Shown one piece after another: positions 33,417 to 44,879 of a DNA stretch of 64,000 nucleotides (position 1 is its first letter; every line of letters starts with the position of its first letter). Below the pieces are notes generated by a model. It made no database searches, was not told the origin of the DNA, and saw nothing but the letters and a program-made list of their open reading frames with translations. This DNA comes from Gnetum montanum (taxonomy: Eukaryota > Streptophyta > Gnetopsida > Gnetales > Gnetaceae), in NCBI GenBank assembly GCA_015680685.1, contig MNCI01010476.1, positions 332,518 to 396,517 of the forward strand, in the 5' to 3' direction. The translations under genes and the position numbers were made by a program.

Positions 33417-35021
33417 ATGGTCCCAAAACGTGGACAATAGGAAGGTCCTGCTCAAGGTGCGTTCAAATGACCTAGGAGAGGTGAAGGACAAGTTCTTGTT
33501 GAACAACATGCAGAGAAGGAGGAACAATCATTTAGTATCCACCAAGAAGACCATGCTACTGTAAAATCAAGGTAGGCAAAAGGAGGAGCTGCAGTAGTGT
33601 CTGAATAGGGACGATATCTCACGTTGCCCCAGGATTGTGTTCAGACCATCCATGAAAGGTCCATATTCACTGTAGTGATCATGGAATTAAACTTTGGACC
33701 TTTCATAGAATTTGCTCTGGAGGCGATTAGGGATCACCCCAAAGGGTCCCCATTATGGCCTACCCTCTCTGAAAGCGGTGCCTGGTACTTAGGGGAAACA
33801 TACCAATTTTGGCACAATAAAGAAGAAGGCACCACAGTTAAAAATTGTGGTGTGACTATTGATTTCTCTGTTCAAGCCATTTTGGAAGTATTAAACCTTC
33901 CGAATACAAGGCCAAAGGTTGCTCAGAACCAGCTAGACACTTTCAGAACCGAGCAACTTAATAAACTGTTGACAAAGAATAAAAAGGTGGCTGAGGAAAA
34001 AGAGAGGGTTGTTTGGGATGCCTTTGTAGCACAGGCGCAAACTCACGTGCATATCAAGGCAGTCAAAGCTTTACAGGAGGAAAACAAGTAGCTTGTTGCT
34101 GACAACCTTCGGTTAACCTCTGTGGAGAAGCAAAAGAATGTTCTTAAGGAACACTTTCATCAATTGCGAGAAAAATTCATTAGGGTCAACCAAGACATGA
34201 GTTGTTTAGCTAGGGAGAACTAAACCCTCTCAATGGAGGAGGTACGTGCAATCTATCAAAAGACAGCTATCGAAATAAGCGTGTGGCAAAATGAGGCTAA
34301 ACAGCATGAAAAGATAAAGGAGCACTTCCAGGACCAGGTGGGGATATACAAACAGATCCTTAAGAAGGAGATCCATATGGCCAAGGCTCACATCAATGAT
34401 ATCAGTGCTCAACACACTAATTGGTGGGCCATATTGGACATATATGCATTTGCCCACCAAGTGGAAGTTAAGAACCGAGACCTACAGATCCAATATCTTA
34501 TAGAATACATGGAGTTGGAAAGCTTATGGTATCCCAACCTTGCCATGTTAATAGCAGGATGCCCAAGAATAGAGCTCGAGCAACAAGCAGCTACCACCTA
34601 CATCAAATATGAAACAGAATTTGCAGAACGCAAGAAGATATTGCAAAAACTAGAGATTGCAAATTTTGAACTTGAGGTGGTGAAGGCAAGCTACCAAGGC
34701 CAAAAAGGTGTCACAAAAAATTTGGCTTGATGGGTTGCAGATTTCCAAGAATACAGAGACAAAGCTAGAGCCTACAAGGAGGAACAATGGGTATTCATGG
34801 CTTGGTATGTCAAGGCCAATCAAATGTTTCCGCAACTACCCTATCCGTGGGAGGTGCCAACTCCATCAAACATTGAAACATTAGCATGGATGATACAAGA
34901 CCCTCAGACTGAAGAGGAGAAACTCTAGGCCATAATTCAACGTCATCAAGTCTCAAAACCTGGAGCACAAGATAAGGGAAAAGTGCCTATGGAGGAGCCA
35001 CTTCCACGAGGAACTACATGA
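33417..35021 (+). pseudogene. A4 3' ORF, shortened, in one frame
   Basis: From ATG 33417 to TGA 35021, 535 codons in a single frame with several in-frame stops and no frameshift. Parts: the basic start MVPKRGQ; MELNFGPFIEFALEAIRDHP, then GETYQFWHNKEE and VTIDFSVQAILEVLNLPNTR (33680-33910, plant-transposon domain, N-terminal half); an in-frame deletion joining this to QLNKLLTKNKKVAEEKE (33945); a long charged coiled-coil part (34233-34730) with AKAHINDISAQHTNWWAILD; and a tail with YPWEVPTPSNIETLAWM. Relative to A2, about 1.17 kb (8832-10003) is absent. The preserved frame suggests that the deletion happened in an ORF still under selection. Confidence 0.75.
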
Positions 35022-35202
35022 ATTCCACCAATTTTGTAGCTGTAGAATCTTGGTTGTGTTGTGTCTCAATTTTTTCTTGATTCCACATTGTGGCATAAAC
35101 CCATTTTCACCATCCAATAATCCCGTACCAATCCACTATGTAATCAATGGAGCTTTTTCTCATTGTAACTCAAGGACGGGTTTTCACTCAATCGTAGGAG
35201 TA

Positions 35203-35986
35203 TGATGAGTCATAATTTTGTTCACCATGATATCACAACCTATCTGCTCATCTATAATTAAGAGGTAGACAGTTCCGATCAGCGACTTTTTTCCAGTTTT
35301 AGAGTTAGTTTTGATTTTAGTTTTCATTTTTTCCTCTCAACCCTTTTTCTCCTAGTGCATGCCCACAGTGTGGTGATTGTAATTGTATGACACCTTTATT
35401 CGAGTGTGACGTACTTGGACACACACATGATTGGAAATAAAGATCGAGATTACTTCATCATTGTAGCATTCTCTTAGCTTAATTATTTATTTAATTGTTA
35501 TTTACTACTTTCTTACTTAATACCTTCTTACCCTTAACTCCTTTTAAACGTGGAATGAGTACGACTTGATTATGAGCATTTAAGTGTGATTACTTGGTAA
35601 CCCAGTAGTGTACCTAGGATTTCTGCTTGGTAATCCCAGTGGTAGTCATGCACAAAGTCCAAGATGTGTACGGATGATCAAGGAATGGATGCTCATCATA
35701 CTTAGGCTAGCTTAGATTCCTTCTCACCCTTTCTCTCTTAGCTTAGTAAATATTATTATCCATTGCCTTCAGGAGTAGCATCAGCATAGAACACATCATA
35801 CACCTCACTTTGGACTAAACCATATGTGACAAAGCTAATACTAGTCTAGGTGGGAAGATAGAGAACTACGACCTAAGGCTAACTATTTAGATGCCACAAC
35901 TAGTCCGTCTGTGGAGTTCAACCGGATCGTGCGTGTAACGCTCGTATTTGTATGGTTGAGTGTAGGGGGTACCTCGCCACTCATCA
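35203..35986 (+). repeat. A4 3' LTR
   Basis: 784 bp, very similar to the 5' LTR. One GATATC motif has been lost: the segment between the two motifs of the 5' LTR is deleted, and the TATA box reads tataatt. Confidence 0.88.
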
Positions 35987-36902
35987 TACCCCAAAATTAA
36001 CCATAGTTAAATTTATAAAATCACTTAAGGGGTATGATTATATTCTTTAGAAATCCATATATTCTATATGCAAAAACTATTTAACCCTCATGCATATTTA
36101 GACTAATTGTTAGATTATATTATGGCTAGCATCAACCATATAGCTATCCTAGGTTCTACCTCCTTCTTACTATCATATTAGATGAGGTCTATTATTGACT
36201 ACAATAAGATTAGACTGATGGTCCAACTCTAAAGTTAACCTAGATGAACCATAAGTCATTTTCATACCAGTTCCCTATTGTAAATCATTTTGTTAATGAA
36301 TCTTACTAATACTAAATGTAATGGTCCTAGGTTAAAGACAAACTCAACCTAAATCACTAGCTAGCCAATATCAATAGTCTATTCATCATTGATGAATCCT
36401 ATTGATATTGCTTATAATGCTCCTAGATTAATGATATAGCTCTCAAGTCAACCTAGATGACTGACCAACCTATATCAATAGTTTGAATATTATGTCCCTA
36501 GCTTTCAACATGTTGAACATGCCCATACATATCCAAAAAATATGCTAGCAATTGTCAAATGAAGATTCCATTTCCCTTGGATGCTACTATCACTACACTA
36601 TTTTGAAAAACTGTAGAATATTTCTGTCACAATGCAAAGTAGAAATTACTGTGAATGATGAATTATGAATTACTCATCAAGAACTAGGGTTAGATCAACA
36701 ACACATACAATTTGATTAGTTCATCAATGAAAACCATTACAAAGCAAGGCATGTATAAGAAGGTAAGTTACTTATCAAAATTGATGGAATTAAGAATATT
36801 TTCTCTACCTTAAGAGATCATCTAGGATACAAGATTCATCAAGTAAGAATATATTCAAATCTAGAAACCTCTAAAATATTTGCCAAACATAACCATGATC
36901 AT

Positions 36903-36908
<6 letters not shown>

Positions 36909-36956
<48 letters not shown>
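36909..36956. repeat. (GA)24 microsatellite
   Basis: 48 bases of uninterrupted GA, a likely polymorphic site. Confidence 0.95.
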
Positions 36957-36960
<4 letters not shown>

Positions 36961-37039
36961 CATTTCATGCTAAGAGAGGGAATGTTGGAACCTAAAATAA
37001 GTTAAACATAGGTACAAACCAAGTCCAATTAAAACCTTA

Positions 37040-37130
37040 TATAACTTTGTATTTCCCACTAGATTGAATCCATGACATGGAGATTCTAAATCAAGTGTCT
37101 TACTACTAGGCTAACACCTCATTGTTACAA
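37040..37130 (-). mobile_element. tRNA-derived SINE, copy 2
   Basis: Minus-strand GTTAGCCTAGTAGTAAGAC and CACTTGATTTAGAATCTC, with a better B-box (GGATTCAATCTAG) than the copy at 23322. Confidence 0.6.
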
Positions 37131-37457
37131 TTCATGCTAGGAGAGTCACTATTGCCTAGTATTCATAGGCATAAGAGGTAGGGTTTGGTAATTCTAAGAA
37201 TACAAAATTAATAATCATTTTTAAAAAATTGGATAACATCTATCCATCAAAAGAGTTCAATGGTCAACCAATGGGTTAAGTTACTAAGATAGCATAAGAA
37301 TGAACCCACATGTCCAAAAATGGGTTTTAAGATAAAATAAAAGAATAACTAAAATAAACCCCAAATATCTATTTGGCATGTTTCATAATCATATTCTTAC
37401 ATTATTCTAAAACTAAATAACATAAAAATATTAATTAAATAAAATATAAGAGGGGTA

Positions 37458-37977
37458 TGTCACACCCATTAAATAAAATATAATAACATTTATAAAATAC
37501 TAGTAATGAGCCACCACTATCTTTCCAATCCATCATTCATAAGAGACATCAAGCATTAGTAAATTCCAAGAAATAATAATCAAGAAAAAAATACACAAAA
37601 TATTATGTCCAAATATGAAATAATAGCAAGGTCCAAGGTTCAAACCTTAAGAAACATGAGTTCTAATAAAACATGTATACTTACCAATACATGAGGGATT
37701 TTTCCAAGATATACTTCATACAAGCCTATAAGTAACATATTGTGATGTATAAAAAATACCAATGCATGTAAATAAGGAGTCAAGGATTCAAAACTTAAGA
37801 TGCACAACCACAAACATATGCATAAGAAAGATGTTAGAATGCAATAGCATAAACTACTAGTAAAATAAAATATATTATTAACATAATATCTTAAATATAC
37901 CCTTATTCTTAAGAACTAAACATAAGAAAATAAATAATAACCTAAGATCCTATGTTAAAAAATACTAGGGTGTTACA
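37458..37977 (+). repeat. LTR with TGTCACACCC...GGGTGTTACA ends
   Basis: 520 bp with nearly perfect terminal inverted repeats of about 10 bp and a polypurine tract directly upstream. Confidence 0.7.
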
Positions 37978-38995
37978 TAATGCTTCTTAAAAGATTCAAT
38001 AGGAAAACCCTCAAATCCTGTAACTTTACCATAAGCTAAACTGAAAGTCATTATTTTGATTTCTTTCCTTGTAATTTCTATTTTAAGAATATTTTAATAT
38101 GCTTCTATTATAAGATGAGAAATACACATATAACTAAAGGCCTTAAATGTTTCCTTACTAAAATCTACATAAGAAAAATAATTTGCAAAAAAATTATTAA
38201 TTATCTAAAGATCTATGGTGGTAAAATTATATATATATAAAGAAATTCTAGTTTAGGAATATGATACTTGCCTTTGAGAAATTTAGAAAACTGCTTGTAC
38301 AGTTCATCTTTAATTGTCAGTGAGGACATGCAACTTTTGTTGAGAGAACTTCTAACTTCAAAAGCATATTATCATTATTCAACATAATGAGCTTTAGCTA
38401 AGATTTTTTGAGTTTCAAAATCAAATGCATTTTGATGTGAAAGAATTTGCATTTGCTTGATAAATTCTGCAAGCTCTTCTTCAAATTAACACTTTCACTT
38501 AGCAAATTATTTTCCAAACCATCTTACATAATTTCTAACTCTATAAGTAGTTTGTTACCATCAATAAATCTAACTAATATCATTAGTGATTTTTTTCTAC
38601 ATTTTACAAAGACTTTAAAATATTTTTTTTGACTGGATCCTATGAATACATTAACATTCATATAAAAGAGTTTTTACTTTCAAAAGAAGGAAGAATTAAT
38701 TCTAGAGAAAAAATACTAATAGGAAAAAGATTTGATGAAGTAGAATCTATATACACTTTGACTTTACTTATAGGCTTTTAGAAAGAAATATTATAGATGT
38801 AAAATCTCTTAAGCTAATAATAAATTCTATCATTTCTTTCATGATAATTACACAAAGTATAATTCTTCCTATTTAAATGATATGAAAATAAAGATCTAAC
38901 ATTAGAAAGAAATCACTTTTATTTAAAATTATATCAATATTATTTTCATTGAGAAGACATATTAGGAGGAAAATCATCAAGTTTATCTCAATGAT
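37978..38995 (-). pseudogene. LINE-2, 5' part
   Basis: The minus strand near 38030-37985 encodes GKVTGFEGFPIESFKKH, the conserved region before the RT domain of L1-type elements (usually KAPGPDGFP...). It continues logically into DLTNWKII at 29190 once the intervening elements are removed. Further right is decayed linker or endonuclease-end sequence with no clear motif. It ends where the A6 LTR begins. Confidence 0.65.
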
Positions 38996-39201
38996 TGATG
39001 AGTAATGGGAATTCCAATGTCCAACCATACAAATTACAAGTGTACGCAAGCGACTTCATCATAATCCATGAATTAGACTAACATGGTATCTAAATAGCTA
39101 AGTGTTTGATCACAGATCATTGTCTTTCCAATTGTGCTTATGTAATTCTTAATCCATATGGTTAGGTACAATTAAGACAAATAACTTTGATGTTATCTGG
39201 G
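38996..39201 (-). repeat. A6 3' LTR, end part
   Basis: The U5 end of an LTR (TGATGAGTAATGGG on the plus strand) whose U3 side is at 48108-48708. A5 is inserted between the parts, with flanks ctggg (39197-39201) and ttgag (48108-48112) as a decayed target duplication. Confidence 0.7.
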
Positions 39202-40036
39202 TGATGAGTGGCACGATACCCCTATGCCCAACCATACGAATAACTAAGGCTTTCACACGTGATTCGGTCAAATTTTATGAACCTATAGTTCTCTAGTACA
39301 CTATTTCTCCTAGGAAGTGGAATGGGCATTGATAACATTCATTGTCTTTCCAACTACACTTGTGAAGTTCAAGGATATAGTTTAAGTGTAATTGAGGTAC
39401 ATGTTTTTTATCATTTTGTGTTTTATAAGTTTGATTGCCTACAACAATAATGAAAGGTAGAGTAATTGAAGATCTAATTTATCTATTACCTAGCTAGCCT
39501 AACATAAGTACCCATCCCTCTTTCCTAAACACATATAATGCTACTAGGTTACCAAACGTTAAGTGTTGTTGGGTTACCAATTACTATATGTATGCTCGAA
39601 GTGGTCATGCTCGTGTTCATTAACAATTGGAAATTAATTGCTTAAATTAAATGCATTAAATTAAAGTACATTAAAGAAAACATTAATTTATTTTTAGTGC
39701 TTCAAGAATTGTCAAAAGAGTTTGTTTTTATTCCCATCACATTGTTGCGCTCAAGTACATCAATGTTCAAACAAAGATCCATACACACGTAGACTCTTGC
39801 TGTGGGCACTTAGAAAATATTCTAACTTTGGAGTTAACAAACTACAAGAGCTTTGCTACTTTGACTAAAAAACTATATGAAAATCATGAGCCAAAGCACT
39901 ATATTTATAGGCTGGTGTATAGCCCTTGACATTGGATATTTGATGTCACATATGGGCTTTGATGTCAGATACTTGACGTCAAGGCTCTAATGTTGGATAC
40001 CTAACATCCGAGTAGATGAATAAATGTGCTTCATCA
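39202..40036 (-). repeat. A5 3' LTR
   Basis: 835 bp. The minus-strand start is TGATGAAGCACA. The U3 motif cluster at 39926-40011 includes TTGACGTCAA (39973-39982, palindrome). The TATA box is the complement of tatttatagg (39902-39911). Confidence 0.85.
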
Positions 40037-41449
40037 TACCCCTACGACTGAATAAAAACTTGTCCTCAAGTGACAAATAGGAGGAACAAGTTCCTTACAA
40101 AATATTGGAAAGGTATGGGATTATTGACTAACATACAAACTAACTCAGATGAAATAGATAGATAAACTCTAAGTGTCCAAGTGTACAGATTTACAATCTT
40201 TACAAAATTGGATGTTCATGATAAGATAAGTGAACACCTTGGATACAAATTACATCCAACGCCTCTTGGCAGTTGAAGAGTAAGAGAGAAGATCCAAGGA
40301 TCATGAATAGTCCTCGTTGTGTGGTATTGCTGCATCATCCTTGGTGAAGATAGTCCCACTTCCAGTCCATGCTTCCCATTGTAATAATAACAAAATCATG
40401 AATTAGTATGCAATGTGTAACACATAGTTATTAAATGCCTTGTTTCATCAATGGTTACACTTGGCTAGGTTGTGATTGTGGTAGATTGATTCCTTTAATA
40501 GTGTTAGCCGGAAGATTGACAAATAGGGTAAAATAGATAAGCATTCTATTAAATTTGAAAAAAGTTCAACACAATGAAATATTTGAAGAGGGTGTAAGAA
40601 TTCACAATAATAAAAAGGAAGTTTCATTGAAAATTTTTGTGAAGATGTGCACGATTGGATGTCATTGATGAGGTAAACAAGTGTTTAAGGGTGAAGAACT
40701 TAACTAACCCAACCAAAAGATATGCAAGTGGGTCCTCCCCAAAGCAAGCACAGGAATTTTATGTCTTTGCATAACTTCAAACCAAAGAGTATGTGGGCTT
40801 CATGGATGATTAATGGTTTTATAATGTTAAGTAGAAAAATCTGAAAGAAACTACCTAAGAATTCTAACACATCAAACCATGGCATCGAATCAAAACATGA
40901 AACCAGTAGTGAGGTGAGACATGGAAAGCATAAATAGATGAGAGAGTGTGGAATGGAGTTCCTGATTAAGGTCACATGAAGTCCCTTGTCGATTTTATGG
41001 TTAAATGACTTGATAGGATCCATCATTAGTCTAGACCAAAACCAACTATGTTTAGTGACTTCACATCACCATTCTAAGTCTAGTCCATCCCCTTGAGACA
41101 TCAGAGTGCACCCATAGAACAACCACCATTCCTTATTAGAGAAGAAAAGAGAAGTAGGAAGTGAGGAAGGATCTTAGTTAGAGGGGACCTTCAAGCATGG
41201 GTAACATGTTTTTCTAGTCCCATAGCTAGTGCTTATAGCCTGTTTATTTTATCTAAGGGGTGTGCTTTGAATACTCATCATTTTTTTAAAATGGAAACCA
41301 CACCATGTAAAGATGTTTGTGTTTATTTTGTCTAAGAGGTGTACTTTGAATTTCCATCATTTTTTTAAATTGGAACCACACCATGCAAAGAATTATTCAA
41401 CTTCCTTTATTGGTCAACATGGAATGATAAGAAGTCCATGAAACACACA
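40037..41449 (-). other. A5 3' noncoding region
   Basis: Contains the conserved block (complement of TTTGGGGAGGACCCACTTG, 40725-40743) and a tandem duplication of about 79 bp (41241-41319 and 41320-41391). Each unit carries the block complementary to CATGGTGTGGTT...AAAG.ACACC.CTTAGA. The 108-codon minus frame at 40700-41026 spans the conserved block but has no counterpart elsewhere. Confidence 0.55.
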
Positions 41450-44400
41450 TGCACCAAGGAAAATAGAAAGGCACAAAGAATACTGAATTTCCTTGAAGTC
41501 ACATCCTATTCAAGCCTTTGAATTCTTTTCAATTCTAGAAACTACCAGAGTCATAAGTTCCTTAAAGTTTCATGGCACTTTGTGTTGTAGGCCTTGTGCA
41601 ACTCGTTAGATGATAGGACCACCAATCAATTTTGATCTAGTAGGTTGAGATTCATTAGTCTTTAGTTTTGTGCTAAACTCAAGTCAAGGTGGAGGTCATA
41701 GGCTATTGAAAGTGTACAAAGCTCATATTAAATAGGAATTATTGGTAATTTTTGATACATAAGATCATAGGGAGAATAGCCTATAGGAATTTTCCATGTT
41801 GAGTGGTAAGCCCAAAGTGCATCGTTGAGTTTTATGCTCTAGTCTTTTCTATATTTTCTAATAGTTCTTGTTAGAATCCTTGTGATTTTCCTATTGGTGA
41901 CCTTAGCTTGACCATTGGCTTGGGGGTGGTAGGATGTTCTGAGTTTATGTTCAACCCCCAAGCATTGCATAAGCTTCCAAAAAGGAGCACCTATAAAGTA
42001 AGTTTCATTATCAGAAATTAATGCACATGGCACACCAAACCTATTTACAACATTTGTTTTGTACAAAATGAGCAATAGTAGAAGATGTATAGTTTATGAT
42101 GGCTACTACTTATACACATTTTATACAATAGTCAACAATGACTATGATGTACACTTTTTCATTAGACATGGATTCAATGGGACCCATGAAGTCAATGCCC
42201 CAAATGTTGAAGGGTTCCAATGGGTTGAATTAATTGTTGAAGTCCCTCCATTTGAGCAGTCATTCCACTATCTCATTGGCATTTTTCACAAGAGCAGATG
42301 TAATGGTGAGCATTCCTATAGATTTTTGGCCAATAGTACCGTACTATTAGGATTTTAATGGCCATGTGTCTCCCAACATAATGTCCTCCACTAGGACCTT
42401 CATGAGCACCTTGGAGAATGCATAGTTGATCAGCATCAGGGACATAAACCAGGCCATTAGCGCATACCTTGTAAAGATGTTCATTGATCTCCATGAAGTG
42501 TTTTACCTAGTGAAGAAACTACTATTTCTTCTAGGGGTCCAACCCTCATGGAAATTCTTGGGTAAGAAGATAGGTGAGAATGCCATTATACCATTTAGGC
42601 TCATTGGGCAAATTTTCAGTTATAGCTCCAGCAAAGAGGAGTTCATCAAGAAACATATCAAATAGTGGGCTTTCTTCCTCTTTGTTGTCCCATCACAACA
42701 AAAAAAAAAAGTGATCAGTGACCACACTCTCAGTGCATTTTTGATCTATCATCATAAGATCGAATTCCTACAAGATCACCAACCATTGTATGACACGAGG
42801 GCTTACCATTGGCTTGTTCATTAAGAAGTGGATGACACTATGGTTTGTGTGCACAAACACTTTATATCCAAGCATGTAATGCCTAAAATTTTCTAGAGCA
42901 AACACCATTGCCATTAATTCATTTTTTGTAGTAGTGTAGTTCAGTTGTGCACCCACAATGCTTCAACTAATGCAATGGATTTAGTATGTACATTTCTTGT
43001 CATCCATCTACATAAGCATGGCTCCCAAGGCATAATTTGATGCATCTATCATGATGTGGAAGGGTCTAGACTAATCAAGTGCTTGTAGAATTGGATTTTC
43101 TACAAGTTTCTCTTTCAAGTATTGTAATTCGTTTTCACATTTCTTGGTCTAGATAAATGGAATATCTTTCTTTGTTAGTTCCACTAATGGCTTTGTGACC
43201 TTAGAGAAATTCTCTATGAATCATCAGCAGTAGCTAGTATGTCCAAGGAATGATTGAATATCTTTGATAGTTTTTGGTTGGTGGGTTATTCCTTGAATGA
43301 ATCTTATTTTCTCATGGTCTACCTCAATTCTTGCTTGTAATATTCTATGCCCTAGTATAATGCCTTTTGGTACCATCAGATGACTCTTTTGCCAGTGGAT
43401 CCTAAGGTTTGTCTCAACATAATGTTTTAGTACTTGCTCAAGGTGGTCTAGGGCTTGCTTAAATGTAGCTCCATAAGTGGAGAAGTCATCCATGAAGACT
43501 TCTACACCACTACTAATTTTTTGTTGAAAAATGCTTAGAACCAGGCATTAGAAGGTAGTAGGAGCATTGCATAGATCAAAAGACATCTTACAATATGCAA
43601 AAGTGCCCTAGGGACTCATGAATGTTGTTTTGGCCTAGTCCTCTAGTGTAATTTGAATTTGGTTATAGCCACTATAACCATCTAGTCGCAATGCCTAAAT
43701 ATTGTGTTCAACACTTGATCAACAAATGACAATGAAAATGATCCTTAAATGTTGCCATATTTAGTAGCTGAAAATCAATGCAGACCTACCACTTACCATC
43801 TTTCTTTGGCACAATCACAAGTGGACTAACCCACTTACTATCCACAATGGGGTAAATGAACTCCACCTTGAGGAGTTGTTTAATTTCCTCTTTGATGATC
43901 TACTTTAGGTTGGAGTTCAATCACCTCTATGGCTATCTCTTTGGCTTCATGGCTAGATCAGTGTAGATGTGATGCTGGCATATCCTAGAATCAATCCCTA
44001 TAAGTTTAGGATATGACCAAGCAAACACTGTTGACCATTTTTCAACTACATTCAATAGCATCTTTTTCTATTTTGGAGTAGGATTTGCAGTGATTATGAT
44101 TAGCTTTTCATTTTTTAAGAACACATATTTCATTTTGTCTGGTAGTGTTTTTAGTTCAATGGGCTATTTAGGAATTTCCAACTCTTCCCAATACGTATCA
44201 TCATTTGCATCATTAGAGAGTTGGTGATGAACTTGCTCTAGTTCATCCATGCATGTGACATATGTGCATGTCAGGCTCTCAATCGGTTCCATGCAAAGTG
44301 TGTTGCTCTCAAAATCAGTGGTCAGCCATTAGGTTCCCTCTTGTTTTGTGGCTGTTGTGTATAGACACTTTTGAATTTCTACTTCTAGTACACATTGCTT

Positions 44401-44830
44401 GCATGCATAGATAGATGTTTGTTTCGCGGCCTAGAGTTTTTGAACATAATTGCACCTTGTATCGCTATACGCTATACATGGAACATGCTTCTTCTTAATC
44501 TTTCTGAATACATTTTCTTTAGATATTTCTAAGGAAAGATCTTGGTTTCCCATTCTTGCATCAAGGGTGATAAGCCATGCCCTTTCCATAGTGATTGGGA
44601 AGTCCCCTTTACAGTTCTCCTCTTTGATCACTAGGAAATTAGTAGGATAAGACCACCCACACACAGTGGTGACAATGTCTTCTACGAAACCCAATGAAAT
44701 AGTGATGGACTAGTTTGCCAATTCAAATTTGATATTGCTCTTCTTTAAATGAGGCAAGTCCCATGCATCTCATGAGAGATCAAGTCAACACTGAAACCTA
44801 AGTCGAGAAGAGCTTTGCATGATTCATTGC
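41450..44830 (-). pseudogene. A5 pol remnant (PR-RT-RH-IN)
   Basis: Order from right to left. Protease tail: VTTVCGWSYPTNFLVI and LSLEISKENV, 44690-44500. RT with intact FMDDFSTYGATF near 43500-43465 and LRIHWQKSHLMVPKGIILGH. RNase H with YTTTKNELMAMVFALENFRH (42945-42885) and HTNHSVIHFLMNKP. Integrase zinc-binding region: HEGPSGGHYVGRHM and CSCEKCQ (42400-42275). IN core with GIDFMGP (near 42195), ISDNETYF (near 42010) and YHPQANGQAKVTNRKI (near 41920). The third acidic residue (GQVE in relatives) is Lys here, so integration activity is lost. Stops and frameshifts separate the pieces. Less decayed than A7. Confidence 0.85.
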
Positions 44831-44879
44831 CAATGATCTACAAATAAATCAAAGGACTTGTAAGAGCTGCTAACTTTTT

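Larger units (their letters stand above)
29195..35986 (+). mobile_element. A4: non-autonomous Athila-like element (gag + shortened 3' ORF)
   Basis: Plus-strand element with LTRs TGATGAG...CTCATCA, PBS, gag remnant, conserved noncoding blocks, an internal promoter-like module, a putative intron and a 3' ORF in one frame. Like A2 it has no protease, RT or integrase. Three N characters (30230, 31660, 32269) interrupt it, and the segment between the last two is inverted. The flanks (gatcc left, taccc right) do not match. The left flank is LINE-2 while the right flank is a different LTR element, so a deletion, rearrangement or assembly error affects one side. Confidence 0.85.
35987..37977 (+). mobile_element. 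3' end of another LTR element (TGTCACACCC type)
   Basis: A 3' LTR (37458-37977) preceded by PPT AGAGGGGTA and about 1.47 kb of internal AT-rich sequence without a recognisable domain. The left part of the element and its 5' LTR are missing: A4 begins directly at 35986. The right boundary is followed by taatg and then LINE-2. The internal part contains a (GA)24 run and a SINE. The superfamily cannot be decided, and TGTCACACCC ends are common in plant gypsy elements. Confidence 0.6.

Noticed and set aside
40700-41026. 108-codon minus frame in A5 3' region
   Set aside because: The matching interval in A2, A3, A4 and A7 has no such frame, so conservation there is at DNA level only.
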